In this document: piece by piece, positions 26,761 to 34,575 of the stretch
How positions within the stretch are numbered: position 1 is the first letter of the stretch
How the letters are laid out: every line of letters begins with the position of its first letter
DNA from: Candidatus Saccharimonadota bacterium
GTDB lineage: Bacteria; Patescibacteriota; Saccharimonadia; Saccharimonadales; UBA4665
Direction: 5' to 3'
Assembly (NCBI GenBank): GCA_028286405.1
Contig: JAQBRP010000003.1
Location: forward strand, 1 to 49,925
DNA: 49,925 nucleotides
Notes under the pieces: generated by a model
Told to the model about the DNA's origin: nothing
The model's database searches: none
The model's input: the letters and a program-made list of their open reading frames with translations, nothing else
Translations under genes and position numbers: made by a program

Positions 26761-28365
26761 ATGTCACAAGACGCTCGTTATGATGAAGAGCAGGCCACCC
26801 AGCGCCGAGCCCAGGTACTTAACTTTCCTTATTTTGATACCTCGCAAGTTGGCGACAAGCAGCTCTTCCATGAACTGTTAACGGTTCCAGAGCTGTACAG
26901 TATGCGAGCTATTCCGCTGCAGTCGGTAAAGGGTAATATTCACTTTGGCATTACCACCACCACTTCGCAGCAGGCCATTAAGCAATTGCAACAGCGCTTT
27001 GCCGATGTGCGCACTGACTTTTCAATTATTTCGGACGCCGGTTACCGGGATTACATGCGACTCTACGACCCGCCCAAACAAGTGGTGTATCAGGATATTG
27101 CTATAAATCAGACCGGCGGTGGCCAAGTTGATCAGATTTCGGCCATGCTTGAGCAAGTTCGGGCCGACGACATGTTGGCTTACCTGGTGGCCCAAGCCCA
27201 CAACTTAGCCGCTTCTGACATTCACATTGAATGTCAGGTTGATAATGTGCGGATTCGCTTCCGCATTGACGGCGTGTTGCACTCAATTGCGGTGCTGAGT
27301 TATGAAAAATACCGCGTGCTGCTATCGGCTATTGCGAGCGCCGGTAACATTTCGACGGCCGCCGACGAGGCTCAGCAGGGCCACATTGCCCAAAAGGTCA
27401 AAATGGCCGACGGCAACGAAGTTGATGTCAATGTGCGGTTGGAAACGGTGCCGACGATTCATGGCATTGATGCGGTGATGCGTTTATTTAACATGGATGC
27501 CGAGCGCTACACCTTGGATCGTCTGGGTCTGTCTGATAGCGAACGTAAGGTGATCGACGAGATTATTGCCAAGCCAACTGGTCTAGTAATGGTTGTTGGC
27601 CCGACTGGCTCGGGTAAAACCACCACGCTGTACTCGGTGCTCAATTCGCTGAACAGTGATGAGCGCAAAATTATCACCGTTGAAGATCCGGTGGAATACC
27701 AGTTCCCGGGCATTGTCCAAATTCCGGTGCACGCCAGCGAGGGCGGCAACGACAACAAGTTTGCCGACAAGCTTCGCGCTATTTTGCGCCTGGATCCCGA
27801 TATTGTCATGGTGGGCGAAATTCGTGATAACGACACCGCCCACACTGCGCTGCAAGCTGCTTTGACTGGTCACTTGGTGTTGGCCACCTTCCACGCCGCC
27901 TCAGCAGCAGCTGCTCTGACACGCCTGCAAGATGTCATTGGTCAAAACCCGCTGTTCGTGTCGGCCATTCGTTTGGTGATGGCCCAGCGCCTCGTGCGCA
28001 AGCTGGATGATTCCCTGAAGCAGCCGGTTGACCCAACTGAGGCTGAATGGAACAAGATTGTCGAAGTTATTAACAGCCTGCCACAAGGTACCGAGCGACC
28101 AAACCTCGACGGACTCAAGCTGTATAAACCGGGTAGCTCACCCGAAAATCCCTATGGCTTTAGAGGACAAATAGCGATTCGTGAACAATTTGTAATGACC
28201 GATGAGCTACGCAGTATTCTGGAACGTCCCAACCACATCTTGAGCTCGCAAGACATTGAAGCCGCGGCTACCAAGAGCGGCATGCGCACCATGCTACAGG
28301 ACGCTATGCTCAAAGTAGTGGCCGGCGAAACGACGCTGGACGAAATTTTCCGCGTTGTTGGCTAG
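26761..28365 (+). CDS. pilB: Type IV pilus assembly / secretion ATPase (PilB/GspE-like)
   Basis: 534-aa hexameric motor ATPase that would drive pilus extension at the inner face of the membrane. An N-terminal MshEN/GspE-N-like domain (about 1-110) precedes the core: SDIHIECQVDNVRIRFRIDG, Walker A GPTGSGKTTT at about 280, Asp box TVEDPVEY, Walker B LRLDPDIVMVGEIRD at about 344, and His box ALTGHLVLATFH. The tetra-cysteine zinc motif usual in GspE/PilB is absent. No pilin or PilC/PilT neighbours are in the window. TATACT (26748-26753) is 7 nt from the ATG. Its stop overlaps the malic-enzyme stop at CTAG. Confidence 0.92.
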   Translation: MSQDARYDEEQATQRRAQVLNFPYFDTSQVGDKQLFHELLTVPELYSMRAIPLQSVKGNIHFGITTTTSQQAIKQLQQRFADVRTDFSIISDAGYRDYMRLYDPPKQVVYQDIAINQTGGGQVDQISAMLEQVRADDMLAYLVAQAHNLAASDIHIECQVDNVRIRFRIDGVLHSIAVLSYEKYRVLLSAIASAGNISTAADEAQQGHIAQKVKMADGNEVDVNVRLETVPTIHGIDAVMRLFNMDAERYTLDRLGLSDSERKVIDEIIAKPTGLVMVVGPTGSGKTTTLYSVLNSLNSDERKIITVEDPVEYQFPGIVQIPVHASEGGNDNKFADKLRAILRLDPDIVMVGEIRDNDTAHTALQAALTGHLVLATFHAASAAAALTRLQDVIGQNPLFVSAIRLVMAQRLVRKLDDSLKQPVDPTEAEWNKIVEVINSLPQGTERPNLDGLKLYKPGSSPENPYGFRGQIAIREQFVMTDELRSILERPNHILSSQDIEAAATKSGMRTMLQDAMLKVVAGETTLDEIFRVVG

Positions 28366-29504
28366 ATTATTATCTTGGCTATTTCTGGCACCAGACGCTC
28401 GTCCCCAATAGGCGGTACGATGTGTTCGACATCAGGGTTCTCGACCAAGGCAGCTATGACTTCGGCGGCTTTGATTTTGTGTTGATCGGTGATTTGCCGG
28501 ACGCGGTTGTCGAGGGCTCCACGGAAAATGCCTGGGAAAGCCAAGGCGTTGTTTACTTGGTTTGGGAAGTCGCTACGACCAGTCGCCACAATGGCCGCAC
28601 CGGCTGCCAGGGCTTCGTCAGGAAAGATTTCAGGGGTTGGATTAGCCATAGCAAAAATAATCGGGTCTTTAGCCATGCTTTTGACCAGTTCGGCAGTTAG
28701 TAGGCCTGGTTGCGAAACGCCAATGAAAATATCGGCACCACTCACGGCGTCGGCAAGTGAGCCTTCTACGTTGTTGGGGTTAGTGAACTCCAGCAGTAGT
28801 TCTTTGCTGGTGTTAAGCTTTGCACGACCCTTATAAATAATGCCGGTGCTGTCGACGGCAATAACCTCTACGCCGGGGGCGTATAGGTGCAGTAGTTTAG
28901 CTATGGCTACGCCAGCGGCACCTGCCCCAACTAAAACAACTTTAGAGTTTTTGAGCTCACGGTCAGTAAGCTTCGTGGCGTTAATAAGACCGGCCAGCGT
29001 CACCACGGCGGTGCCGTGCTGATCATCATGAAATACCGGGATGGGCAACATTTTTTTAAGGCGCTCTTCGATTTCAAAACACAGGGGTGCGGCAATGTCT
29101 TCGAGGTTTATGCCGCCAAAACTCGGCGCTATGGCAGCCGCAGCAGCTACAATTTCGTCGGCGGTGTGGACATTCAAAACTATCGGCACGGCGTCGATGT
29201 CGGCAAAGTGCTTGAACAGCATGCTTTTACCCTCCATGACGGGTAAGGCACCTTCGGGGCCAATATTGCCTAAGCCCAAAACGGCCGAGCCATCACTAAT
29301 AACAGCGACGTTGTTATTAGTCCAGGTGTAATCACGGGTTTCTTCGGGGTGCTTCGCCAGGTGGCTCGACACGGCACCGACACCAGGCGTGTAATAGGTG
29401 CTCAGCTTGTCTTTGCTGTCGAGCGTGTCACGCAGCTGAATGCTGATTTTACCCTTCAGCGCCTTGCTTTGGTCGAGGGCGAGTTGCTTGTAGTCTTTTG
29501 GCAT
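28362..29504 (-). CDS. Malic enzyme (malate oxidoreductase, decarboxylating)
   Basis: Converts malate to pyruvate and CO2 with NAD(P)+ reduction (380 aa). The short bacterial form: N-terminal STYYTPGVGAVSSHLA with the catalytic Tyr, SDGSAVLGLGNIGPEGALPVMEGKSMLFK with catalytic Lys, INLEDIAAP and PVFHDDQHGTAVV metal ligands, then the Rossmann motif VLVGAGAAGVAIAKLL and FAMANPTPEI. No phosphotransacetylase domain is attached. The reverse-strand TATAAT (29516-29511) ends 6 nt before the ATG, so the mRNA is probably leaderless. In a fermenter it would supply pyruvate and NAD(P)H. Confidence 0.95.
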   Translation of the reverse strand: MPKDYKQLALDQSKALKGKISIQLRDTLDSKDKLSTYYTPGVGAVSSHLAKHPEETRDYTWTNNNVAVISDGSAVLGLGNIGPEGALPVMEGKSMLFKHFADIDAVPIVLNVHTADEIVAAAAAIAPSFGGINLEDIAAPLCFEIEERLKKMLPIPVFHDDQHGTAVVTLAGLINATKLTDRELKNSKVVLVGAGAAGVAIAKLLHLYAPGVEVIAVDSTGIIYKGRAKLNTSKELLLEFTNPNNVEGSLADAVSGADIFIGVSQPGLLTAELVKSMAKDPIIFAMANPTPEIFPDEALAAGAAIVATGRSDFPNQVNNALAFPGIFRGALDNRVRQITDQHKIKAAEVIAALVENPDVEHIVPPIGDERLVPEIAKIII

Positions 29505-29511
29505 ACCTATA

Positions 29512-29649
29512 TTATAACAATGTTTGGTTGGGTGTTCGCTCGAACATCACACCGGTCATGTATATGAACCTGTCGGCGAGTAACGTAGCTCTGTCTAGCT
29601 CTGGGGCGTTATCTTCTATGTGCAATGTGGGTTCTTCTGGAGTAGTCAT
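29512..29649 (-). CDS. Small acidic ORF (45 aa) upstream of malic enzyme
   Basis: Not in the ORF track because of its length. ATG at 29649 opens a 45-codon frame (MTTPEEPTLHIEDNA...) ending in TAA at 29514-29512, 7 bp before the malic enzyme start. TATACT (29661-29656 on the reverse strand) lies 6 nt before the ATG, the same geometry as many genes here, which is the main support. The peptide is acidic in its first half (EE, ED, E, D), has no membrane segment and is not recognised. The malic-enzyme -10 box overlaps its last codons. Confidence 0.5.
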   Translation of the reverse strand: MTTPEEPTLHIEDNAPELDRATLLADRFIYMTGVMFERTPNQTLL

Positions 29650-29755
29650 GTTGTTAGTATACCAATCTTTGACGCCTCACTATGCAATTTGTGTTGGTCT
29701 GCCACAAACCGCAGGGTGTGGAACAACGCAAGAGTTACAAAACTAGGCTGGGCTC

Positions 29756-29784
29756 TTGCAACAGATACAAAAATGCTGTAGTAT
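29756..29784 (+). promoter_or_regulatory. Promoter of rplS
   Basis: TTGCAA (29756-29761) and TAGTAT (29779-29784) are spaced by 17 bp. The ATG of rplS follows 9 nt after the -10, with no Shine-Dalgarno. Confidence 0.5.
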
Positions 29785-29793
29785 ACATCAGAT

Positions 29794-30318
29794 ATGCCAA
29801 ATGTGATTCAACAAATAAATGCTAAGTACCGCAAGCCGGCTGTTGTCGACGTGCGCAGTGGTGACACCGTTAAGGTTCACCAAAAAATTCGTGAAGGTAG
29901 CAAAGAGCGCGTCCAGATCTTCCAAGGTCTAGTTATTCGCACCGACATGAAGGGCGGCCACATGAGCCGCATTACCGTTCGCCGTATTGCCAGCGGTGTT
30001 GGTGTCGAAAAAAGCTTCCTGCTGAACAGCCCCCTGGTTATGCAAGTAGAAGTTACTAAGCGAAGCAAAGTTCGCCGCAACTACTTAAGCTACATGCGTG
30101 ACCGTACCGGTAAAGCTGCTCGTATGACGGGCCTCGACTTCGATAAGCGCGCTGTAAACAGCATTCACGACGAAGCTGCCGAAGTCGAAGAAGCTAAACT
30201 CAAAGAGCAAGTCGCTGCCGAAGCAACCGCTAAGGCCGAAGTTGCCGAAGCCGAACAGGCTGAACTCGACGCTAAGGCCGAAGCTGTTCAGGCCTCACAC
30301 GATGAAGCCAAAGCTTAA
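29794..30318 (+). CDS. rplS: 50S ribosomal protein L19 with a C-terminal extension
   Basis: L19 sits at the 30S-50S interface. Residues 1-115 are the canonical protein: RSGDTVKVHQKIREGSKERVQIFQGLVI, the MSRITVRRIASGVGVEKSFLLNSP core and KRSKVRRNYLSYMRDRTGKAARM. Residues from about 118 to 174 are an extra Ala/Glu/Lys-rich helical tail (KAEVAEAEQAELDAKAEAV), not present in model bacteria, where L19 is about 115 aa. A strong terminator follows, so the gene is monocistronic. Confidence 0.97.
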   Translation: MPNVIQQINAKYRKPAVVDVRSGDTVKVHQKIREGSKERVQIFQGLVIRTDMKGGHMSRITVRRIASGVGVEKSFLLNSPLVMQVEVTKRSKVRRNYLSYMRDRTGKAARMTGLDFDKRAVNSIHDEAAEVEEAKLKEQVAAEATAKAEVAEAEQAELDAKAEAVQASHDEAKA

Positions 30319-30340
30319 CTAAGCAAACTGTAATTACCAA

Positions 30341-30367
30341 AAACTCCCCGTTTCCGGGGAGTTTTCT
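30341..30367 (+). terminator. Rho-independent terminator of rplS
   Basis: AAACTCCCCG-TTTC-CGGGGAGTTTT forms a stem of about 10 bp with a tetraloop, followed by TTTTC. It is the clearest intrinsic terminator in the window. Confidence 0.9.
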
Positions 30368-30501
30368 TGTTGCAGATTGTGAAATTGACGCAGTGAACTG
30401 GGATGGGAAGAAAGGAGGGGGGAGGGGTGTGGTGTGGACTATCCGTGTTGCAAGCTTCAGCTCATCAGATCTTCGATGTCTTCAGAGCGCTGCCGGTTGA
30501 G

Positions 30502-30690
30502 CTAGTCCTTGTTGTATGCGCTGTAAAGGCGACCTCCGAGCACAATGACAGCCAGCATGATCAGGCCTACCACGCCCATTGATGCCGTGTCGGCTCCAAT
30601 CCGCCACATGACGAGGAGGAGGACAGCCGTGATGGCACATGTGATCGCCGTATAGGTGATCGCCGAGGGCCTGTGACTTGTGTCAGTCAC
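30502..30690 (-). CDS. Small two-helix membrane protein (62 aa)
   Basis: GTG-initiated ORF with a good Shine-Dalgarno (AAGAAGGTGA, about 9 nt upstream), unlike the leaderless genes nearby. It encodes two hydrophobic segments (AITYTAITCAITAVLLLVMW and MGVVGLIMLAVIVLGG) with a short loop and the tail LYSAYNKD. Family not recognised. After the TAG stop the same frame stays open for 14 codons (LNRQRSEDIEDLMS) to a TGA, which looks like a detached C-terminus. A possible reverse-strand -10 TATAGT lies about 70 nt upstream. A short purine-rich tract flanks it downstream. Confidence 0.6.
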   Translation of the reverse strand: MTDTSHRPSAITYTAITCAITAVLLLVMWRIGADTASMGVVGLIMLAVIVLGGRLYSAYNKD

Positions 30691-30831
30691 GAGTACTTCA
30701 CCTTCTTTCTAAAGATCAACCAGAACACTGCGTCGGTTGTGATTCCAGGTTTGGAAACACTTAACAACTATAACACAAAACAGCAGTAAAAGCAATAATC
30801 CTTACGCTTATGACCTGCTACAATTGCTAGC

Positions 30832-31386
30832 ATGATAGTCGGGATCGATGAGGTAGGCCGTGGTTGCTGGGCGGGGCCGCTGGTGGCAGGCGCTGTGCTG
30901 TTGCAGACTGAAATTCCTGGCCTGAAAGATTCCAAAAAGCTGAGCAAACTACAGCGTGAACGCTTGGCCGCCGCTGTGTACGATTCCGACGCGGTGGTGG
31001 GCATTGGCTGGGTAACGCCAGCGGAAGTCGATCAGATGGGGTTAACCATTGCTGTGCGAACTGCCATGGAACGAGCGCTGGTTCAAATTACCGTCGAGTA
31101 TGAAGAAGTGATCATTGATGGCAACCTTAACTTTCTGGCCCACCTACCTAAAACTAGAGAGTTAATTAAGGCTGACGATCTAGTGCCAGCCGTCAGTGCC
31201 GCCAGTATTGTCGCCAAAGTGGCGCGCGACAACTACATGGCTGAGCTGGCCAAGCTGTACCCGGGCTACGGCTTCGAAAAGCATGTTGGTTACGGAACGG
31301 CGCTGCACCTTGCCGGACTGCAGCAGTTGGGCATCAGCGATATGCATCGTAAATCGTTCAAACCTATCCGGGCTTTGCTACAATAG
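30832..31386 (+). CDS. rnhB: Ribonuclease HII
   Basis: Removes RNA from RNA-DNA hybrids and single ribonucleotides from DNA (184 aa). Signature GIDEVGRGCWAGPLVAGAVLL with the first Asp-Glu pair, later IIDGNLNFL and AASIVAKVARDNYM with the remaining acidic/basic positions, and YGFEKHVGYGTALH. TACAAT (30819-30824) lies exactly 7 nt before the ATG. yraN follows 7 bp after its stop. Confidence 0.96.
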   Translation: MIVGIDEVGRGCWAGPLVAGAVLLQTEIPGLKDSKKLSKLQRERLAAAVYDSDAVVGIGWVTPAEVDQMGLTIAVRTAMERALVQITVEYEEVIIDGNLNFLAHLPKTRELIKADDLVPAVSAASIVAKVARDNYMAELAKLYPGYGFEKHVGYGTALHLAGLQQLGISDMHRKSFKPIRALLQ

Positions 31387-31393
31387 ACTCTAC

Positions 31394-31741
31394 ATGAGTT
31401 CTACCCAAACTGGGCGTAAAGCTGAAGCTGCCGCGGCCATGTACCTCGAAATGCGTGGGTATAGCATTATTGAACGCAACTTTCGGCGTCCGCGCTGCGA
31501 AATTGATGTTATCGCCAGTAAGGATGGGGTGGTTTATTTTGTAGAAGTAAAATACCGGCGCAATGACGACCAGGGCGGCGGCTTTGAGGCTATTACTGCC
31601 ACTAAGCTAAAACAAATGAAGTACGCCTCCGAAATTTGGGTGCAAGAAACCAAGTGGCAAGGCGCGTTTCAGTTGGCTGCCATTGAACTCAGTGGGCCGG
31701 ATTTTTCGGTACTGGGCTTTATAGACAACGTCTATTTTTGA
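31394..31741 (+). CDS. yraN: YraN (UPF0102) family putative endonuclease-fold protein
   Basis: 115-aa PD-(D/E)XK-like fold protein. It shows TGRKAEAAAAMYLEMRGYSIIERNFR, then CEIDVIASKDGVVYFVEVKYR, the EIDxI...FVEVKxR signature of the UPF0102 family found near rnhB in many bacteria. The ORF track start at 31196 lies inside rnhB in another frame; ATG 31394 gives the family start MSSTQTGRKAE. It has a -10-like TACAAT 9 nt upstream. It overlaps the convergent pepN by 10 bp. Confidence 0.9.
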   Translation: MSSTQTGRKAEAAAAMYLEMRGYSIIERNFRRPRCEIDVIASKDGVVYFVEVKYRRNDDQGGGFEAITATKLKQMKYASEIWVQETKWQGAFQLAAIELSGPDFSVLGFIDNVYF

Positions 31742-34317
31742 TGCTTGAAGTAGTCGCGGAGGGCCTGTAAGTCGCGCACTTTCCAGGCCGATTGCCACTG
31801 TATGGCTTCAATACCTTGTTTAATGGGGCGCTCTAGTGCTGGGCTCATATGCTGGCTAAAGAACGATTCAAATTCGGTTAAGAAGCTGACATCGCTTTGC
31901 ACTCGTGCGGCGTAGACCGGCATACGGTAAAAGCTGAGGTCATCGCCAACGTTGTCTTTGAGCCATTGCCAGTTGTCTTTGAGCCATTGCCAAGTAGTGG
32001 CCCGCGCGAAGCGGTTACCAAAGCTGTAGGCCACCCAGTACATGGCATCCTGCAGACGGACGTCGTCGCTCGTGATTTTGGACAAGGCCAGACTAATTTG
32101 GTCATCATGCTCAAAGCTGGTGAGGGCGGCGCTCAGCGTTACACGCTCCTCGCTGTTACTGCTGTCGTTGTGCAGCTGCCAGAGCTTGTCGAATTCAGCC
32201 TGGGAACCCAGGCGAGCGGCCGTGCTGTACACAATGCCGCGAATGTCGGGGGCAATGTCTTCGGGCTTGGTCATAGTAGCAAAGCGATGGAGCGCTTCCT
32301 TGACGACGGCGGGCTCGTCGGCCGCTGCTGCGAGGGCTAGAATAGTTGGCCGAAGTAGGAGGTCAAAGTGACTGTCGCCGGGCTTTTCTTCCCAACCCAA
32401 GCGAGCAAGCTGCTTGGCAACCAGCTGACGAATGTAGGGCTTAAGGCTTTCGCGCAGCTCATCGTCATTCATGACCATTTTTAGACTGCCGATACCGCTG
32501 GCTATAATATCCCAAACGACCAGGCTATCTTCGTCGCGGTAGGCTTCCAGTAGCTTGAGGGCGTCGACGCTGCTGCTGTAGCCGGCTTTGGCGGTTTCGA
32601 AAGCGTCGGCCAAGAGGCCAAGTCGATCAAGCTCGTTTAAATCACCGGCTTGGATTGCCGGCACCAAGCCCTGTTCCAAGTGATCTGAGTCGTATACCGT
32701 ACGGAAAAAGGCCGCTCGGTTGTGGTTGAGCAAAAAGCTGCCGGTTAAACTTTCGACTTCGATGGCTTGCTCTTCTTGAGACAGTGTTTCAAAGTTAAGC
32801 GGTTCGGTGGCGTCCAGCGGGATGGGCCAGGTTTCGGTTTGCTTGTCAGCAGCCGGGTTCAGGTAAAAGCGTTCTTGCCGCAGGTGTGGATCGTTGGCGG
32901 CAATGGTGGCGTGCACGATTGGGTAGCCTTCTTTGGTGGTCCAGGCGGTCATGAAATCGCCGATCGGCTTCCCAGAAGCTTCTTCCCAGGCGGCCCACAA
33001 ATCGCTCGAAGTGGTGTTGCCGTAGGCGTGTCGTTTTAGATACGTACGTAATCCATTGCGGAAATCATCGGGACCCATGTAAGCGTGTAACATGTGCAGC
33101 ACACTGCCACCCTTGGCGTAGCTAATAGTGTCAAAGATGGTGCGAATTTCGTCGGGGTGGTTAATGGCAACCTCGATGGGGTGGGTATTTTGCAAAGAGT
33201 CTTCTTTAAAGGCCTGAATTTGCTCGGCGACCACAAACTGCGTCCAGAACTGCCACTCTGGGAAGAGCTTATCGACGGCTAGGTAGGCCATCCAGGTGGC
33301 GAAGCTTTCGTTCAGCCACAGATCGTTCCACCATTTCATGGTGACTAAGTTGCCGAACCATTGGTGGGTTAGCTCGTGGGCCACGACTTCAGCGACGTAC
33401 TGCTTAATGCTAAGGCTGGTGTTTTTGGGGTCGACCAACATGACTTGCTCGCGGAAAGTAATACAGCCCCAGTTTTCCATAGCACCACTGGCGAAGTCTG
33501 GTAGCGCAATAAAGTCGCATTTGGCCAGTGGGTAGTCGAGGTCGAAATACTCGTTATAAAAGTCGAGGCATTTAACGCCAGCATCCAGCGCAAATTGGGT
33601 GAACTGCACATTGTCGGGGGTGGCGTAAGTGCGAACAGTGACGCCAGCTTTGGTTTTAGCTTCCAAGTATTCCATATCGCCGTAGACGAAAGCCAGCAGG
33701 TAGGTGCTCATACGAGGTGTTGGTTCAAAAACGGTTGTAACTTGGTGGTTTGCTGCTTGCGATGAGTTGACTGGAGTGTTAGCGACCACCGCTTTACTGT
33801 TTGCCTCGGGCGTGACGAGGGTTAGGTCAAACGTCGCCTTGGCCTCTGGTTCATCAATGCAAGGAAAAGCCTCGCGGGCATGGTGGCTTTCAAACTGGGT
33901 GGCAATCAGCTGCTTGTCTTTGCCATCGTGCTTGAAGGTGCAGGGGTACATGCCGTTCATTGGGCGAGTGATTTTGCCTTCGAACTGCATGGTCACCGTG
34001 TAATCCCCGGGGTACAGCATAGCGTCGCTGTGCAGCCGCACCTCGTCAAAACTGTCTTGATTGTTGATGCGGCTGACCGCAACTGGCTGGTCACCTTTTT
34101 TGTCGTGCTTAATAATGGTGGCGCTGGTGATTTTGAGCTGCTTTTGGTGAAAAGTAAGGCGCTGCGACGGTCGACCGGTTTTTTTGCCACGAACGATTAC
34201 CGCGCCACGGAAAGTCATGGCAGTATCGTCGAGTTCGAGCGTTAGATTATAATTTTCGGGCTGAAATTGTTCAAACAGGCGGCGGACTTTAGTAGGCATA
34301 AGTAAAGGGACCCTCAT
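31732..34317 (-). CDS. pepN: M1-family aminopeptidase N
   Basis: Zinc aminopeptidase (861 aa) that trims N-terminal residues from peptides, probably cytoplasmic as no signal peptide is visible. It has the substrate-binding SGAMENWG at about 277, HELTHQWFGN at about 313 and WLNESFATW providing the third zinc ligand, then a long helical C-terminal domain. A second ATG at 34299 (MPTKVRRL) is an equally plausible start; a TACACT box lies 13 nt before the first. Near the C-terminus a perfect 21-bp tandem repeat duplicates WQWLKDN. Useful for a scavenging, amino-acid-auxotrophic lifestyle (inference). Confidence 0.95.
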   Translation of the reverse strand: MRVPLLMPTKVRRLFEQFQPENYNLTLELDDTAMTFRGAVIVRGKKTGRPSQRLTFHQKQLKITSATIIKHDKKGDQPVAVSRINNQDSFDEVRLHSDAMLYPGDYTVTMQFEGKITRPMNGMYPCTFKHDGKDKQLIATQFESHHAREAFPCIDEPEAKATFDLTLVTPEANSKAVVANTPVNSSQAANHQVTTVFEPTPRMSTYLLAFVYGDMEYLEAKTKAGVTVRTYATPDNVQFTQFALDAGVKCLDFYNEYFDLDYPLAKCDFIALPDFASGAMENWGCITFREQVMLVDPKNTSLSIKQYVAEVVAHELTHQWFGNLVTMKWWNDLWLNESFATWMAYLAVDKLFPEWQFWTQFVVAEQIQAFKEDSLQNTHPIEVAINHPDEIRTIFDTISYAKGGSVLHMLHAYMGPDDFRNGLRTYLKRHAYGNTTSSDLWAAWEEASGKPIGDFMTAWTTKEGYPIVHATIAANDPHLRQERFYLNPAADKQTETWPIPLDATEPLNFETLSQEEQAIEVESLTGSFLLNHNRAAFFRTVYDSDHLEQGLVPAIQAGDLNELDRLGLLADAFETAKAGYSSSVDALKLLEAYRDEDSLVVWDIIASGIGSLKMVMNDDELRESLKPYIRQLVAKQLARLGWEEKPGDSHFDLLLRPTILALAAAADEPAVVKEALHRFATMTKPEDIAPDIRGIVYSTAARLGSQAEFDKLWQLHNDSSNSEERVTLSAALTSFEHDDQISLALSKITSDDVRLQDAMYWVAYSFGNRFARATTWQWLKDNWQWLKDNVGDDLSFYRMPVYAARVQSDVSFLTEFESFFSQHMSPALERPIKQGIEAIQWQSAWKVRDLQALRDYFKHQK
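31951..31992. repeat. Perfect 2 x 21-bp tandem repeat inside pepN
   Basis: GTTGTCTTTGAGCCATTGCC plus A occurs twice in a row. On the coding strand it duplicates the heptad WQWLKDN in frame, so the reading frame of pepN is preserved. Confidence 0.95.
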
Positions 34318-34366
34318 TAACTTCTTAACCAGTGTAGCATGTGCCGACTGTCCTTCTATTCAGTAC

Positions 34367-34431
34367 CACTCCGAAAAGTAGTATACGTTTGATACTAAAT
34401 TGGTAACAAACGTATACTACTTTTCGGAGTG
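34367..34431. repeat. 65-bp near-perfect palindrome with outward-facing promoter-like boxes
   Basis: Symmetric about base 34399: the outer 25 bp of each arm are perfectly complementary (CACTCCGAAAAGTAG... against ...CTACTTTTCGGAGTG), and 30 of 32 positions pair overall. The plus strand holds TTGATA (34389-34394) and TATACT (34413-34418) 18 bp apart; the minus strand mirrors this with TTGTTA and TATACT. It lies between pepN and nusA, which diverge from it. A decayed copy lies at 25214-25264. Confidence 0.9.
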
Positions 34432-34467
34432 ACACAGAAGTAAGCGATTGTGGAGAGGTCCGCCAAG

Positions 34468-34496
34468 TTGACATTAAGAGAGTGGCAGATCATAAT
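34468..34496 (+). promoter_or_regulatory. Sigma-70-type promoter of nusA
   Basis: TTGACA (34468-34473), 17-bp spacer, CATAAT (34491-34496). It is the best consensus match in the window. The predicted start of transcription is near 34503. Confidence 0.75.
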
Positions 34497-34507
34497 AACG
34501 AGTGTTC

Positions 34508-34533
34508 ATCCGGCCGCGTGGTCGGATTTTTTC
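34508..34533 (+). terminator. Intrinsic-terminator-like hairpin at the 5' end of the nusA leader
   Basis: ATCCGGCC-GCGT-GGTCGGAT gives an 8-bp stem (one G-U pair) with a tetraloop, directly followed by a run of T. It starts about 5 nt after the predicted transcription start and about 45 nt before the nusA start codon, so it could act as an attenuator or pause/NusA-binding site of the nusA mRNA. Confidence 0.7.
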
Positions 34534-34575
34534 ATAAGAGACATGGACAATTTAGATAAACGAAAGGAAAAAATA

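Noticed and set aside
29498-29746. 82-aa plus-strand ORF before rplS
   Set aside because: No promoter or ribosome binding site; the opposite strand holds a better-supported small ORF and the malic-enzyme promoter.
34450-34575. 42-residue N-terminal extension of nusA in the ORF track
   Set aside because: It runs through the -35/-10 boxes and leader hairpin; the family start and AAAGGAAA site fix ATG 34576.
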